Below are positions 11,501-23,144 of a stretch of DNA of 64,000 nucleotides, piece by piece. The stretch lies in assembly GCF_921293095.1 (NCBI RefSeq), contig NC_060252.1, positions 7,316,001-7,380,000 on the forward strand, given 5' to 3'. Under the pieces are notes generated by a model. That model was not told the origin of the DNA. It did no database searches and saw nothing but the letters and a program-made list of their open reading frames with translations. The number at the start of each line of letters is the position of its first letter. Position 1 is the first letter of the stretch. The position numbers and the translations under genes are program-made. Origin of the DNA: Ischnura elegans. Its lineage: Eukaryota > Arthropoda > Insecta > Odonata > Coenagrionidae.

Positions 11501-14185
11501 TTAATACTATGAAATAAAAATGGTGGTGTTTTGACTGCCACTGAGTATTTCAGGTTTTACTTTTTCTGCCTCAGTGAGGGGGATTTGGGACGTGTAATAT
11601 AAGATAATAAGTATAAGTGTATCCATAGCTTTATGATGATTCATTTGAAATAATGGTCAGTAAATCTAAGACCAAACCAGAGCCACAATAGTGAACTTGT
11701 TCATATAATTTTATAAGAACAATACTTGTCTTGTGGCAGGTGAGATGAAAAGAGCCCAAATGGCTTGGAAATGTTCTGTGAAATTATGCTCCTTTCCTGG
11801 AATTCACCTATTTTTCAAGAGTTTAGTTTATGGAAAAAATGGTATCGACTTACATTAGACTCTTACTGTGCATTATAAGAGAAATGAAAATACTAACCTA
11901 AATAAAATTATCTAAGTAATACACTTCAATCAACTACACTTGGTTTGTCATTGCTAAAACAATGTGACGCTGAAGTTTTCATCTGAACTGATCCTCTTTG
12001 CTCCTATGGGTTCTGGAAGAATGTCTCTTCGATGAAAGAAGCTGACTTTGCACAACACCAGTTCAGCCGGACTCATTTCACTTTTATGAGTGAGGTGTAT
12101 TATTTAAATAATTTTATTTAAATTAGTGTTATCATTTACCCCACAATGCACAGTAATAGTCAAATGTACTTTGATACCATTTTTTTTTCAATAAAATAAA
12201 CAAACTATAAGCAAATATCTCAAACGATGAGCCACCTCTGGGCAAACATTTCAAACTTCGAACCCTCATATCTTGCAAACTATGAGAGTGAGAAAGGAAA
12301 CATTTTACAAAGGCCATTAAATAGGTGGTAGTAGCAGGCGACAAAAATTTCGTAAAAATCCGAGTCGGTGGGTGTAATTTCGAAAATTTCCTGGGTGAAT
12401 TGACCCTTTACTAAATTCCAAAATTTTACTGTGCATTCTTATTGACATTCTTCACATTCAATGACTGCGTTGAAGTAGCGTACTGAGTTTATAAACTTAA
12501 CTATTCTCAACAATTACGATTCACGGCGCCATGAGACGAAAACTGTCCTCTGATTAAAATTTCCAGCAACTCAGATATTGTCGTTGTGCTAAAAACGATG
12601 CCTCATTGTTTCGCATTATATATTTCTGTGAAAGCGCGCAGCCTACAGCCTGAAATTTCTACAATAGGCTACAGTTTCTCCATTGTAGAGATTCCGGCCT
12701 TATAGAATCGCGATTTCACAGTAAACATTAAATTTGATAAAAAGTAAGCTTTGGATTGTAGTGTAATTATAATATCTGATTATGATAGTTATTAAAGTTT
12801 AAACCCTAGTCTACAAGATATATGCGCAGGCAACACACATTTAAAAAATCCACTTGGTAAAAATAGTTCACAAAAATATGAAAGTATAAACTCTGCCTAA
12901 TATGAATCAACACTAAAAAAAATTACAAACCCGTTCGGATGATACCCATTCGAAGGATCTGGAAGGATTCCCCAAAAGTCAAACAAAACACCACAAATTC
13001 CGATGGCCATTGATTCGCAGCTCAATGCAAATGATTGCTACTCAATTGGGTTGAGAGTAAAACCAAGAATGAAAATTGATGCACGCAAGAAAGTAAACAA
13101 AGCCAATACCGCCAATACATTATCACGCCGGCGGCCATCTTGTATCGATGGCACTTCGATAGATCGACAGTTGTAAAATATGGGCGGTAGCTTGAAAATC
13201 ATATCAGAGGATATGAAATACGTGAGAATGAAATCATAGCTATCATACCGCTTGCCACCAAAATTTACTCTCCTTGTTGAGATATTTCGCTGTGGCCATA
13301 GAAATATCTAACACCGATGAGGAGTGTTTATAATTTTCTTTGTACATCTACATCGTATTCATTGATGTGAAATCCTTTTAGTTTTTTTTAAATTTTAAAT
13401 GGGTTTATTGTTTATGAGTGTTAATTATTTTCTATTGTCTATCATCTGTGAAGTTACATGTAGGAATATGGTTAATGGGTTCTCCCGTAAATAAATTTTT
13501 GCAGCAGGTATGATATGACAAATCTGCTATTAATGCGATATAGCATGTCCTCTGCAGGTGTGATGTTTAAGTCTATGCATAGAGAAAATCATGGCTAGTA
13601 TGAGTTCACATAGCTCGTAAGTTTTATTCAAGCTTGCATATAGCATTGAAGCCAGAATTAGTTTGTCACAGCAAGTTTGCTGCAAACTTGCCGCGACAAG
13701 GTTGGTCGTCACAAGCTGATGACAACCCAAGGACAAGTACAAGCGTTTGTCGCAAGTTTGCATGCTAACTGTGTCCGCGATCGTCCTAGGGACAGGGTAG
13801 GCCCGGACCCACCCAAATTAGACAGAAACATTTAAGAATCGAAGTCCAAAGTTAAACTTCATTTGTGTTTTTTGCGTTCTTTGCCCAGATGATTTTCGGA
13901 CTTAGTTTTTTGGCACCTTCGTTGAAAATATTCTAAATGGAATTGAATGACGAAAGTCAATGCATCCCCAAAAAAGCTGTTTAAAACGCGATTCATGGAC
14001 TTAAGAAGTTATTAAACCTTAGATTATGGAATTGGAAATCTATTAGGCAAATGAAAATATTGCCCACAATGTTGCAAAGTAACGTTGCCATTAAACGTTG
14101 TCCAAACGTTGCGTCAACGTTAACATTACAGTGCAACATTTGTAACGTTGCTACAACGTTGAGACAACCTTCTCTGCTGCTGGGG

Positions 14186-15061
14186 AATGCTCTGGTGCAA
14201 TAAAGGCAGAATATTTTCCCAAGGGTAGCAATAATTTTTGTGCCTGCATAATAAATGTTATTTTGTAAATATGTTAATTTTCTTCTTTAACTTTTTTTAG
14301 CATGCATATACAATATCTCGTTTTATGTATTTCAATTATGAATTCCCAACTCCTAAGTGACTTTATTTTAACAATCTTAAACTGCTGAGGGTTAAAAAAA
14401 AGTGAACTTCTGTAACAGGCATAATATTTTTCGCAGGGTAAGAACATTTTTGTGAGCCGACTTAACAACGGAAATTGTTTTTAATTGGTAATCTTAGAAC
14501 TTTTCTAATAAGTAGGCATACCCCAGATGTTTAGTGGACTTGACTAATATATCCCCGAGTAAATAATTTCCGTTTTTTTATTTTAAATATAGATTCCTAA
14601 ATTACAATTGTATCATCTCTAGTAGCAATCCGAAACATCCGAGGAATATAATTGCGATTTCTTGAACAAGGGATTTAATGACCCATTGCCTAATCTTTTT
14701 ATGCAGTGCTATTAACTATTATTTTTTTTAATTGGCAAATGAATTTAAAAATACAATTCATACCATGAAAATCCATTCCAGTGCATTTTTAAAGCTATTT
14801 CGCTCAATTTATGTTTTAATGACATGTTTTCGCTTGTTTGAACAAATATTTAATTAATTCCAAGCATTCAGGAAAGCTGCTAATCGTATAATTCAACGTA
14901 ATGAAAATTAAAAATATTAATCCGTGCATTAATTGCGAGACTCCAATATTTAAACACAGGATTCAACCCTTTTGGTCTTCCCAATATCACATCAACGTAT
15001 GCTGATTACACTTATTTTCAGCTTTGCCGGACACCAGTCCCTAAACATCACCTTGAAAGAC
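14186..15061. other. Non-coding stretch with degenerate repeat
   Basis: AT-rich, with the TTTCCCNNGGGTA-type motif also seen left of element A. No gene is seen. Confidence 0.35.
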
Positions 15062-15375
15062 TTACAAATAACTGCTTAACCATCCAGCACACAACCACAT
15101 ACCACAGAGGTTTTGGTATCCAGTCAGATCTCTTCGGAGCTGGAACCTGCCCCGTGCACTGACTTCTACAAACCCTTTGGCATTTGTCCTTGTTTCCACC
15201 CCTGCAACCGACACCTCGGGATAAATGGCATTTGGATCAGCCACCTCCAGTTGGCATGGATAAGCGATTGTTGCAGTTATCACAGCAGAGGCTGTAATTG
15301 CTGATCTGGCTTCACGAAATTCTGACCTCTGAGAGTGGCTCGTGGAACTGTAGTCTAAATGTAAGTCATTATCAT
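15062..15375 (-). CDS. Candidate exon, unknown protein
   Basis: On the minus strand a frame of about 100 codons runs from an AG acceptor-like site (attaccag, boundary 15376/15375) to a stop at 15062-15064. It starts DDNDLHLDYSSTSHS and includes EVADPNAIYPEVSVAGVE. Composition looks protein-like (few runs, mixed residues) in a locally GC-richer stretch. The acceptor plus the first 20 exon bases recur diverged near 16065-16100, which suggests an exon duplication. The polypyrimidine tract is weak and no family is recognised, so this could be noise or part of an unknown lineage-specific gene running leftwards. Confidence 0.25.
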
Positions 15376-17559
15376 CTGGTAATCATCAATCACACATGCA
15401 AAAATATAACCCCCCGAACCCACCGTATCCACTCTACGTGTCAGTTTATAATTTTCTGATAAATATCTTAATAACCTAAAACAGGTTGGCTGCCTCTCGT
15501 TGCAAATTATCTTTGTGATTTTCAATGGCAAGCATTTCTAATTCTGTCTTACCCTTTCTTACTCTAGTTTCACGGGCTGCTTCCAGATAGGCAGTCGCAG
15601 AAATTTTAGTAGCAAAGGACTCGCGATTCGACCATTGCATTGTAGTATCTTACATACTTTCACAAATCTATTTAGGAGGACTGAACATTAATTAGGAACT
15701 GAATGATAGTTGAGGAGTCCATGAAAGTATATGCAGCATGAAAATGAAAACCTAATCAATTGTTATCAATCTTTCAGTTCAAATTAAAAAAGAATTTTTT
15801 TTCAAACATTGATAATGCATGAAACATTCAGATTTTTCCAAGATTCCATCACTACTCTATGCACATAATACCTAAATCCAAAGTGAGTTGAATGCAACAT
15901 AGTGTGGTTTCCTCGCACCATTTATATTCTCTATTTTCCCCTACACTACTTGGTTTTTCAAGGAATATAAACGTATGAAACATTTCAACATAAGTTGCAA
16001 AAAATTCTCAGTTTTTTCCACGTAAGCATAACATTCTAACATATTTTGTTTATCTTGTGAATGTAAGTCATTATAATCTCGTAATCATCAATCACACATG
16101 CAAAAGTCAAATAAATTACAATAAAGACAATACAATAAAGCACACAGCAATAAAAAAGCACACTCAAATAGTCCACAGCGGACTTATGAATAAAACACGA
16201 CTCCAGGCCATTTTCTTCTTCAGTTTCTTCAGTCTTCGGCTCTTGAGAGATACTTCGATTCACCTCTTCTCCACGACAAGGCAGCATTATGCAGAATCAC
16301 CTGTTGTAATTAGAAGGAACGCCTGTACTAAAAATACTACTAACATGTCGAGGTTTTCCCCTCTGTCTAAAAAATTAAAGTTGAAATAAGAATAACTATG
16401 GAAAGACCAGCTTAGTAAGCAATGGATGAGTCACGTAAATTTAATCATTGAAAAAATTGAAGATGACTGGATTACATTTATTCCAAATTCAAGAAAAGGA
16501 AGTTGAGAGTGTAATAAGTTAAGGCAAAATGTATTACTGCATAATTTTTTTCATCAAATTTTGTAAAAAAATGCACTGTGATAACCTTGTGCTTTAATTT
16601 ATTGAAGCACACTCTATGATTGAAGTAATAAAATTGCATAGCCATTACTTATGGGGGTAGACGTGTTGTAACATAAATGTCACTCGAAAGCATTAATTCC
16701 AACAAACTATTTGAGAAATTAGAGCATTTAAAAATAGTTCATATTACGATAGAACACAGAATATTAATTAGATCGAGGTCTAAGAAGAAAAAGGACGAAT
16801 AGCATCATCCAATCTAAATTAAAGATTTCAATAAATACAAAGAAACTTTTCGGAAACTACAATGAAAGTTTCCTTTCTGAACCAGTCTTCGGCTCTTGAG
16901 AGTTACCAAATTTCGTGTATTACCAAGACAAAACTACATGTTGTCATTAAGTGGCTAACTGTTATTTATGCATGAGCCAGATAAGCATGATTTTCATTTT
17001 AAGTATCAAAAAATATGTGTATTAGTTGAAAAGGAAATAAGTGAATCCCATTCCTACCGTTATGTAGAGTCGTACCTAATCCGTTCCGAAGTCTTCTTAT
17101 TCCAGATCAGTTCTGTCTTCTCCCAAATTGGAATTCCATTCTGGGAATAGCTATGGAGAGAAAAATTGCGTATTTTAACAGAAATTCAGGATTTAAAATG
17201 TGAAAAGACAATAAATAGCATTTAAATATCAAATGATTGTTGTAGTTATTTAAAATGATAACTGTGCATAATATTACCAAGAGAACGATATATTTAATTA
17301 AGATAAATCGTAAAATTGACAAATGTAAAGTTTATTTAGTGAGAGAATTTTATTTGCACTCACAGACCTTTGCAATTTATTTCTAATATCACCCAAAGTT
17401 AAAAAAACTTTAATTCTTTGACTTTTAAATTGACTTAATGTTCTTTAAAAAGAGTATGATATTCACTGGGTAAATAAATTGATTTAATCAAGTTAATAAG
17501 GATTTTAATTTCAAAGTGAGGTATTACAAAATATGAATTTGAGGTAAAGTAGACTGTAA
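15376..17559. other. Stretch with scattered minus-strand exon-like pieces
   Basis: A second copy of the acceptor region of the 15375 exon lies near 16065-16100. Minus-strand peptides rich in Glu, Lys and Thr occur at about 16190-16260 (PKTEETEEENG), and CTCAAGAGCCGAAGACT recurs near 16240 and 16895. I cannot join these into a gene. Confidence 0.25.
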
Positions 17560-18345
17560 TCTTACTACAATAAGATGCCGCACTTCTCATGAAAACAAGA
17601 AGCATTCTGTTGTATGTCCTCTTCGACCGTTGTCTTCTGCTCTTCATATCCAGGGATGACTTGAGCCTTAGGGAGAGGTAGGATTAGTAGGCACATGCAA
17701 GCATATAAAAACCCTTACACCCCAAAAAGCAAACTCTAAACGCCTAGCCTTACGTTACACAAGTTATTCAGCCCTAATGGCCCAAATCAAAGCTAACACT
17801 TTCACTGTCTTCTTCTTGAGGTCCTCTTTCGTCGTCTTCTGTCTTCTATTCTTCAAATCCAAAGATGACTTCGCTGTCTTCTTATCGATGTCTTCCACGG
17901 TCGTTGTCTTCTGCTCTTCACAATCTGAGGAGAGATAGGATTAGTATGCACATACAAACATAAAATACCCTTGCAATATATATCCCCAAAGCCTTGCATA
18001 CACTCCACGACAGCATACAAGGGGTATCTTTGCACTTAAAGCAAGTGAAAGTCCCATTCCTGTACGCTGCTATGGATTAAAGTGAATACCAAACCTTGGT
18101 TCAAAAGACTAAAAATAACGCACGCGTATAATCACCTAGCCTTACGTTACGCAATTCAATCGGCCCAAACAGCCCAAATCAAAGCTAACGTACGCATTAT
18201 CTTCTTGTTGCGGTCCTCTTCTGTCTTCTTTTCTTCAAATCCAGCGATGGCTTCATTCTGTGGAGAGGTAGGATTAGTACGCACATACAAAACTATGCAT
18301 AACACTTCCCTCCCAACCCTCCCCAAAACAAAACCAAAGTCCAAA
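17560..18345 (-). repeat. Tandemly duplicated exon-like modules (Glu/Lys-rich)
   Basis: Three diverged modules lie at about 17575-17700, 17800-17955 and 18180-18290. On the minus strand each has a leader resembling CTAATCCTACCTCTCC followed by AG. Short open peptides of one type come next: AQVIPGYEEQKTTVEEDIQ, CEEQKTTTVEDIDKK and EAIAGFEEKKTEEDRNKK. The flanks (for example CAAATCAAAGCTAAC, and CCTAGCCTTACGTTAC for two of them) are repeated as well. This is what tandem exon duplication in a fast-evolving gene would look like. The reading frame is kept in the matching core of all three, but no complete gene model or known family can be assigned. Confidence 0.4.
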
Positions 18346-18799
18346 TATCAAAACACAAGAAAATTTAACCATAACACACATACCCCTACCTAACTTTTCG
18401 TTTTGAGCTCATTATCTAAGTAAACCATACTAACGGTTTATTAAGCATGCTATATTTGTAACCATTTCGGTACCATACCTTTAGCGCTATTTTCATCATT
18501 TTCTCATCTTTGTTTTTGGCCAATTACCTTAGTGATTTTGCTCAATCACGTTATTTGGTACCAGTTATCATAACCTTTGATTAGTTGCAACCATTTAACC
18601 ATGTGTTTATATTTTTCTCTCCAAGTCTGTTTTGACTCTTTGCATTCTGTTCGTACCACCTAGGAGATCTCCAGTACCTTTATACCTTGATTCGTACCTT
18701 GCGTTATTAATGTGTAAATGTGTATGTATGTGAAAAGACGCATAAATATAAAGCCAGAGGATTGTGCACAACTGTCCCCCAACTCGTCAGTCTCCCAAA

Positions 18800-18951
18800 T
18801 CAACTCCTAGCGATGAAGAGCCTATCACTCAACCACCAACATTGACGCCTATCTCTTCCCTTAATTTCTGTGCAGCCGATGACTTGATTTTCTTCATTTA
18901 GTGATTTCACTTTCCGTTGTTCTGGAGACAGTTTTTCCCATATCTTTCATT
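18800..18951 (-). CDS. Candidate terminal exon, unknown protein
   Basis: On the minus strand a strong pyrimidine tract (ttttttcttctttgcag) precedes 18951. From 18943 the frame reads IWEKLSPEQRKVKSLNEENQ and stays open for 47 codons to a TGA at 18802-18800. The composition is protein-like and the exon would lie upstream of the Glu/Lys-rich modules if they form one gene. On the other strand a possible promoter and a 10-codon frame (ATG at 18813) overlap, so the assignment is uncertain. Confidence 0.3.
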
Positions 18952-19629
18952 CTGCAAAGAAGAAAAAAGAGATTTCAAGTTAGTTTTCAAGTCTGAAAAT
19001 ACCTATGAGAAAAAGTCTTTATTGAATTTAAACTTTGCTAGCCTATTGCTCGATAGATATTAAATAAATATTAATTCCTCAATAAACCAAATTTTACGGA
19101 CTGTGATTAGATGTATCCTGGTAGTATTGAACAATGGCCAGGATGTTTAAAAAGTTAGTATAGTATTTTATGCATTAAATAGAATTTAATTAGGCTCATA
19201 TTTTATCGACAGATGAGGCCTCTTTCCGTAGGACGGATTGTGGAGATAATAGCATATGCAAAGCGGAAATTAAATAAAGCAGTCATTGGAAAAATACAAA
19301 ATTTATACAGCCTCATGCTCTTTTAATGTTCCTTTACATTGATATTCTCTTCTCTGACCAGTCACATAAAACAATAACCAAGCCAAATAATAGCTGATAA
19401 TTACAAATATATCGAAAAAATATTGATGTTTAATTGATCGTAATTCATTTGCCATGGCGGGAGGGTTCGGTTTACATCCAACGTTGCTCCAATACTCGTG
19501 TTGAAAAAGATTCACCGCCTTCTTTTTCCGGTCTCCAAGTAACCATTTCCTTCAACATACACATTAAGGTATGAAAAATTACTAAAAGGAGGGAGACTCT
19601 TGGAGGGTAATTTCTAGGATTATACACAC
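18952..19629. other. Non-coding stretch, nothing recognised
   Basis: AT-rich sequence without a supported gene, RNA or repeat. Confidence 0.4.
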
Positions 19630-21785
19630 AGGATATCTAAACGATAATGGTGGGGTTGATATAATGCTCAGAAAGAGCGCCGGAATGAGTGTGAAAAGCT
19701 TCCTACAGTACAATGAGAGGATTGTTACGGTGAAGTTAGAGACAAAGCCGGTAGATACCGTAGAGGTACAGGTGTACATGCCTACGACTGACTACGAGGA
19801 TGAATTGATGGAAGACGCCAACAATGATATCAGGGAAGTAATGAAACTGTCAAGGGGTGAAGAAAACATTATTATTTTAGGTGATTGAAACGCTGACGTC
19901 AGCGAATGCCAAGATTGAGGAATAATGGGAAAATATAACGTAGGAAATCGAAATGGAAGAGGAGAATGCCTTATGTACTTTGCCCAGAACACTAATTAGC
20001 GGTTGCCAGAATACTATTTAAAAATTATATGAGAAGAAAATACACATGTAAAATTCCAGGAGTCAAAAAAAGATGTAAAAAAGACCATGTTTAGTAAATC
20101 AGAGGTTTAGGTACCAAATAAAGTAATGCATGAGCTACACTGGGGCAGTTGTCAGTGATCATAATGTAGTGATGATGCAATGTCATCTGAAATTTAAGAA
20201 ACCAGCATCAAACGCATAACAATTTGAGTAAACAAAGGGGCCAAAATATCAGCAGCCCTTTCAAGAAGAAGTGGAGAGCAAGATAGGTGTAAATCAGACT
20301 GAGAAATTAGTGGAGAATAGCTGGAAAATATCAAAAGTGGGCTTTAGGAGTGGGCCAGAGAGGTTCTAGGGAGAAGAATACTTGTTAAGAAAAAAACATG
20401 GATCACGGATGAAGTCCTAAACCTCATTGAAAAAGGAAGAAATTATAAGAATGTGAATACTGGGGAAGTACAGGGCTTCAACAGGAGAATAAGGACCGAG
20501 ATTTGTCACTTTGAGAGGAAAGCTAGAGAAGCGTGAATGATGAACATATTCAAAGGACGTGAAAAATGACCTCATTCAAGGGAAAGTGGAAGCGTCGTAC
20601 AGAATAGTGAGGAACCATTATGAGGCATAAAGTAAAAGGTTTTATACCATAAAGGAAAATTATGGTATTATTTTGATTGAATGCGAAGAAAAAGCCGAGA
20701 GATAGAAAGAATACCTGGTAGTGTTATACAACAGAAGCTAACTCAGCTCAAAAATTATCGACGAGGAAAGTGAAGTCGAAAAGGATAACATTGGAGCGAG
20801 AATCTTAAGATCGGAATTTGACTCGGCAATAAGAGGCCTGCGAAAGAATACAGCCCCAGGAATTGATGACTTTCCAACAGAGCTAGTGAAAAAGCAGGAG
20901 AAAAGGTCTTAATTTCATGAAACTATCTGCAATATATAATTAACGTGAGATTTACCCAGTGATTTCCAGAAGAACATCATCATTCCTTTGCCCAAAAAGA
21001 AAAAAAGCGGAGAAGTGCGAAGACTTAAGGACAATAGGCCTGACGACATATGCGTCGAAGCCACTGACAACAATCATTTATAGGAGAATATAACAAAGAA
21101 ACTTTGGACCATTTTTGATTTAGTAAAACAATGGCACAAGAGACAATTTAGGCTCCTAGGCTGCTCATAAAGAAGAGAATGGAGAAGAAAAAAAACCGAT
21201 ATCCAAAATATTTTTCGATTTGTAGAAGACATTTGATAAAGTGGAAAGGATTAAAATGATTATATTTCAGAAATAAATTGGATACCTCCACAATGATTGC
21301 AGAATTGTGCACAATTAGGATAAGAACCAAATAGATATATATAGTAGATCCAACTGTGCAGGAGCAAGAATAGGAAAAGGAATGAGACAATGGTGTTCCC
21401 TGTCCCCGTAATTTATATGCTTACATTGAGATAACCATCAATGGAATCAAGGAGAATGTATGCAATAAACATTGGGCTGTCGCTTACGCTCCCTAAAGGG
21501 ATAACTGATGTCACCTTAACTATATTCCGTCTAGAACTACTTTCTGTTTAAGCTTCGTTGTTGGATTGTATGGCATGATGGCCTGATGGAAACAATATTC
21601 GAAAGACCGGTGGTAGTGAAGAAGGGCAAGGTACGTGTCTGAATGAGATACATGGGTAATAGTGGGACTATTAAATACATTAAAGGGAAGAAATACATCG
21701 CTAGGAAAAGGCTGGTGGACAGGAGAGAAGAATGGAGAGCCTCGTCAAACCACTCTTGGAATTTTTCACTAATGATGATGATAAT
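19630..21785 (+). pseudogene. Decayed RTE-like LINE, copy 1
   Basis: Pieces of one LINE polyprotein appear in order with stops and frameshifts. The endonuclease domain is at 19664-19920 (KLETKPVDTVEVQVYMP, then IIILGD followed by a TGA where Trp or Phe is usual and NADVSE). The RT start is at about 20820-20915 (SAIRGLRKNTAPGIDDFPTE), then PLPKKKKSGE and LRTIGLTTYASK near 20985-21065. The RT palm start is near 21170-21310 and CSLSP near 21390. The YADD-containing part is missing. A 3' region near 21570-21780 ends in an ATGATGATGATAAT run. An EEP endonuclease plus an RT reading APGIDDIP is typical of RTE-type LINEs common in arthropods. Clade is inferred; no function remains. Confidence 0.7.
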
Positions 21786-22479
21786 TTTATAATCAACGCC
21801 TTATTCTTTACACATTCTCTATGTTGCATATGTGAAGTTGAAAAATATGCATAAAATATCATGTGCAAGCTTTAAAAAAGCGTTATATACGCTGAATATC
21901 AATATGCATCAACTTCCTACTCAATTTCAAAGTGATGATATCAATAACCAACCTGAAAAATGAATTTACCTTTCCGAAAACCTTCCGGTAAAAAGAGAAG
22001 GACGGAAAGAGATAAAGTATGAAGATACCGCATTAAATGTAAAATTCAGTATATTCAATGTTAAGGTACTTTTACGGGACTAACATGATAATCCGTTTTC
22101 TTAAACAGACATGAAGATACACATGGAAAATGCCAGGAGACATTTAATGCCAGACATAATTGTTTCGTATTATAATCATAAAATTATATGTATATGACTA
22201 TCAAAATATTAACCAGGTAAAACTAAAAAATACCGGCGCTAAAAGCAGCAAATCAGTACCTGCCCGCTTGATCTCACCATCGCCCAGCCCAAATAAATGG
22301 CGTGGTCAACACCTTCAATCACCGCTCCTACACGATAGGTGACCAGAACAACTTTGCCGAAGAGAGACGGAAGCTAGAGGTAAATAATTTTTAAAATTTA
22401 ATAAAGTCATCAAAAAGAACGTAATCAAAAACAACACCGCAGAAGCCGCAAACTCATCCACAAAAGACCTCACCAGAAG
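21786..22479. other. Non-coding stretch
   Basis: AT-rich, no supported gene. It may contain the unrecognisable 5' part of the Penelope-like element that follows. Confidence 0.35.
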
Positions 22480-22934
22480 AAAGCCTTCCTGCCATACATA
22501 GAGGAGGCGAATGACATAATGGGTATTATCCTACGAAAATTCCAGATAAGAGCTACCTTCTCTCCTCACGTGCAGATAAAACATCTCTTAAAAACCGACA
22601 AGGATAGAACTCCACTGCAAGTGGAAGGGGTCTACCGAATTCTTTGCCAGACCTGAGGGAAGAACTATACATCGGCGAAACAAGCAGATCAGTCAAAGCA
22701 TGCCTATAGAGGAGCACGAGAGAGTGATTCGACTGGGGCAGTCAACAAAGTCTGCGGTAGCCGCGCACGCGGCGCTTGGCCACATAATCGACCTTAAGGA
22801 AGCCAAAATCGTTGCCAAAGGAAAAGGTTTTGAACAGAGCCTCTGTTAGCGAAGCCATTGATATATCTAAAGAAGAGAAGAACAATTTCAACAGGGACAC
22901 CGGCATTAAATTTGCCGTACTTGGCAACCCGTAA
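22480..22934 (+). pseudogene. Penelope-like element: linker and GIY-YIG endonuclease, broken
   Basis: The frame starting at 22480 reads KAFLPYIEEANDIMG, then KIKHLLKTDKD-type linker, then the endonuclease motif GVYRILCQT. A one-base deletion follows, after which YIGETSRSVK continues in another frame. After a further break, EEHERVIRLGQ and SAVAAHAALGHIIDLKEAK follow, and the end is KNNFNRDTGIK and a stop. GVYxIxC...YIGET...H and the C-terminal NNFNRDTG are hallmarks of Penelope-like retroelements, whose endonuclease cuts DNA at the insertion site. The RT domain upstream is not recognisable, so this is a 5'-truncated dead copy. Confidence 0.8.
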
Positions 22935-23040
22935 TCATAAAATACAATCAACAACCCACTCCTCCAACCTCCCGCTCCCCTCCCCCCACCACCTGACACA
23001 GATACCTATATAAAAGAATTTAAATTCCCAACTCTTCAGA

Positions 23041-23127
23041 ATTCCTTGAGAAATCGACCAGCATCGGTTGGGAAACGTTGGGGCCACCCAAGAATTGATG
23101 CGGCGACATAGCCCAAAAGTTTTTATT
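23041..23127 (+). repeat. Penelope-like terminal, ribozyme-like tail
   Basis: TTGGGAAACGTTGGGGCCAC followed by CCAAGAATTGATGCGGC and AAAAGTTTTTATTCAAC is the usual sequence downstream of Penelope-like coding regions. The GAAACGTTGG piece is the part shared with the hammerhead-like core. The upstream CUGANGA box is not clear here, so it is probably inactive. It sits 106 bp after the endonuclease stop. Confidence 0.6.
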
Positions 23128-23144
23128 CAACATGTCTTCATATA

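Larger units (their letters stand above)
8446..14185. mobile_element. Element A: 5.7 kb TIR transposon with CAACGTTG subterminal repeats
   Basis: The ends are CCCCAGCAGCAGAGAAGG at 8446 and its reverse complement ending at 14185. The dinucleotide AA flanks both sides (8444-8445 and 14186-14187). The same unit occurs inverted at 44408-50095 and similarity stops exactly at these ends, while the flanking sequences are unrelated. That shows the whole unit moved as one element. Terminal regions are packed with CAACGTTG, and the left end is itself a 491-bp palindromic module. No transposase is recognisable, and the frames inside (65, 95, 70 and 77 aa) are unrelated to known proteins, so it appears non-autonomous. 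Its inner part is an old diverged palindrome centred near 12005 and holds a piggyBac-like insertion. Superfamily is uncertain. Confidence 0.8.

Noticed and set aside
8438..14193. 8-bp hAT-type target duplication around A and B
   Set aside because: Flanks of A (GACAACAA and AATGCTCT) and B (ATGAAGCA and CAAGAGCA) do not match over 8 bp; only the 2-bp repeat is exact.
18741..18845. Plus-strand promoter (TAAATATAA) with a secreted-protein start at 18813
   Set aside because: The frame MKSLSLNHQH stops after 10 codons, the TATA to start-site distance is poor, and the minus strand has a better exon candidate.
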